A stretch of 64,000 nt of DNA, from positions 620,001 through 684,000 of the forward strand of contig JADJGQ010000002.1 in assembly GCA_016708025.1 (NCBI GenBank), written 5' to 3'. Under the pieces are notes generated by a model. The model made no database searches and was not told the DNA's origin. It saw only the letters and a list, made by a program, of their open reading frames with translations. This DNA is from a bacterium. GTDB taxonomy: Bacteria; Zixibacteria; MSB-5A5; GN15; FEB-12. This document shows positions 63,211 through 64,000 of the stretch, in pieces; position 1 is the stretch's first letter; every line of letters begins with the position of its first letter. The position numbers were made by a program, and so were the translations under genes.

Positions 63211-63664
63211 CTTTCTTCTGACCCTCATATTGGCGATTGTCCTGGCAGGCTGTGGGGCTCGCGGTCCCACACCCATTATTTACGGAACTGATCTCTGTGA
63301 TTATTGCGACATGACCATCGCCGACAAAGCCTTCGGGACCGAGATGGTTACAACTAAGGGAAAGATACTCAAGTATGACTCTATTGAGTGTCTCGCCGCC
63401 GCCGAATTCGAGCGCGGCAGCAACGCGGATATTCACTCACGGTGGACCACCGATTTCAATCATCCCGGCCTGTTCCTCAATACAGACCAGGCGATCATCG
63501 TAGCGACCGACCGTCAGAAAAGCCCGATGGGGATCGGTCTGGTTGCGGTCAGCAGCCGCGCGGCAGCGGATGATCTCATCGCCGCCAAAGGCGGGCAGGT
63601 CATCACCTGGAACGAGACAATTCAATTGGTCGTGGAGTCGTGGAAACTTGCGGAGGCGAGGTGA
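63200..63664 (+). CDS. nosL: Copper chaperone lipoprotein NosL
   Basis: Delivers copper to NosZ on the outer side of the inner membrane. The product is a 154-residue lipoprotein with a lipobox (LAGC, Cys18). The copper-binding motif CDYCDM (Cys33, Cys36, Met38) is diagnostic of NosL. The remainder, with KYDSIECLAA and HSRWTTDF, matches the family's two-lobed fold. Overlaps with the preceding membrane protein and with nosD (GTGA) show tight coupling. Confidence 0.93.
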   Translation: MRRSFLLTLILAIVLAGCGARGPTPIIYGTDLCDYCDMTIADKAFGTEMVTTKGKILKYDSIECLAAAEFERGSNADIHSRWTTDFNHPGLFLNTDQAIIVATDRQKSPMGIGLVAVSSRAAADDLIAAKGGQVITWNETIQLVVESWKLAEAR

Positions 63665-64000
63665 AGCGCATAACCTTGATTTTTATCGCCTCTCTACTTG
63701 CCGTGACCCTCAACTCAGCACTTGTTCACGGTGCAGTCCTCTGCGTTCAACCAACCGGAGAACTTCAGTCCCTTCGGGCGGCCTTATTGAAAGCAAATGA
63801 TAATGACACGATTCTGGTTGCCTCCGGCACTTATTGCGAGTGGAACCTGATCGCGGCAAAATCCGTCACAATCCTCGGCGAAGACTGGCCGACCATCGAC
63901 GCATCTGAGAAGGGCCCTATTCTTGAGGTGACCGCGCCGAATGTACATATCTCCGGCATAATTTTTTGCAATGTTCCAGTCAGCCACATCAAGGAACATG
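63661..64000 (+). CDS. nosD: NosD, periplasmic copper-processing protein (5' part)
   Basis: Start of a NosD-like protein, needed for CuZ assembly in NosZ. A GTG at 63661 overlaps the nosL stop (GTGA). The first ~25 residues are a signal peptide (KRITLIFIASLLAV to VHGA). They are followed by a CASH/parallel beta-helix type start: SLRAALLKANDNDTILVASG, then VTILGEDWPTID and NVHISGIIF. The gene runs out of the window after 113 codons. Confidence 0.9.
   Translation, partial: MKRITLIFIASLLAVTLNSALVHGAVLCVQPTGELQSLRAALLKANDNDTILVASGTYCEWNLIAAKSVTILGEDWPTIDASEKGPILEVTAPNVHISGIIFCNVPVSHIKEH

Overview
The window is about 64 kb of a Gram-negative, respiring bacterium. It most resembles the Fibrobacteres-Chlorobi-Bacteroidetes (FCB) superphylum or a neighbouring candidate phylum such as Zixibacteria; the phylum is my inference. 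The pointers are a giant secreted protein ending in a type A sorting domain of the type IX secretion system (T9SS), a fused CcoN-CcoO oxidase subunit, a Sec-exported clade II NosZ, tandem FtsX-type permeases, Lol transporters, and frequent GTG starts. No tRNA, rRNA, CRISPR array, insertion sequence or prophage was seen.

Layout. 1-818: 3' end of lysS. 1295-1624: a small secreted protein. 1848-8011: lolC, lolD, mcsA, mcsB and clpC in one direction, joining lipoprotein release with phosphoarginine-tagged proteolysis. 8101-8832: mtnN on the minus strand. 9085-11255: an ABC-2 exporter pair. 11413-17175: rpmA, an M48 and an M1 metalloprotease, and fumC. 17252-29614, minus strand: a seven-gene export operon with one membrane-fusion protein, two MacB/LolD-type ATPases and four different FtsX-type permeases of about 800 residues. 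It is divergent from a sigma-54 activator and its histidine kinase (29909-32642). A near-consensus sigma-54 promoter precedes the export operon.

32645-40911, minus strand: a complete cbb3 oxidase operon (ccoI, ccoS, ccoNO, ccoQ, ccoP, ccoG, ccoH and a SafE-type protein). 41213-45202, minus strand: a NarL-type two-component pair, an ammonium transporter and a predicted outer-membrane barrel. 45453-55022, minus strand: one 3189-codon gene with a von Willebrand A domain, more than 20 Cys-rich Ig-like repeats, cohesin-like and dockerin-like modules and the T9SS tail. It contains recent internal duplications.

55677-58897: an arsR-led operon (DUF318 permease, ArsE-like thioredoxin, ArsF-like protein, ArsG-like permease) matching known nitroaryl-arsenical resistance systems, with two copies of a perfect operator. 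59455-64000: an NsrR-like Rrf2 regulator followed by a nitrous oxide reduction cluster (lipoprotein cytochrome c, nosZ, a membrane protein, nosL and the start of nosD).

Together the genes suggest a facultative organism that respires oxygen at low concentration with a cbb3 oxidase, reduces N2O, and invests in export and surface proteins. The best candidates for something new are the sigma-54-controlled four-permease exporter, the giant protein with near-identical 768-bp repeats, and the arsenical island with duplicated operators.
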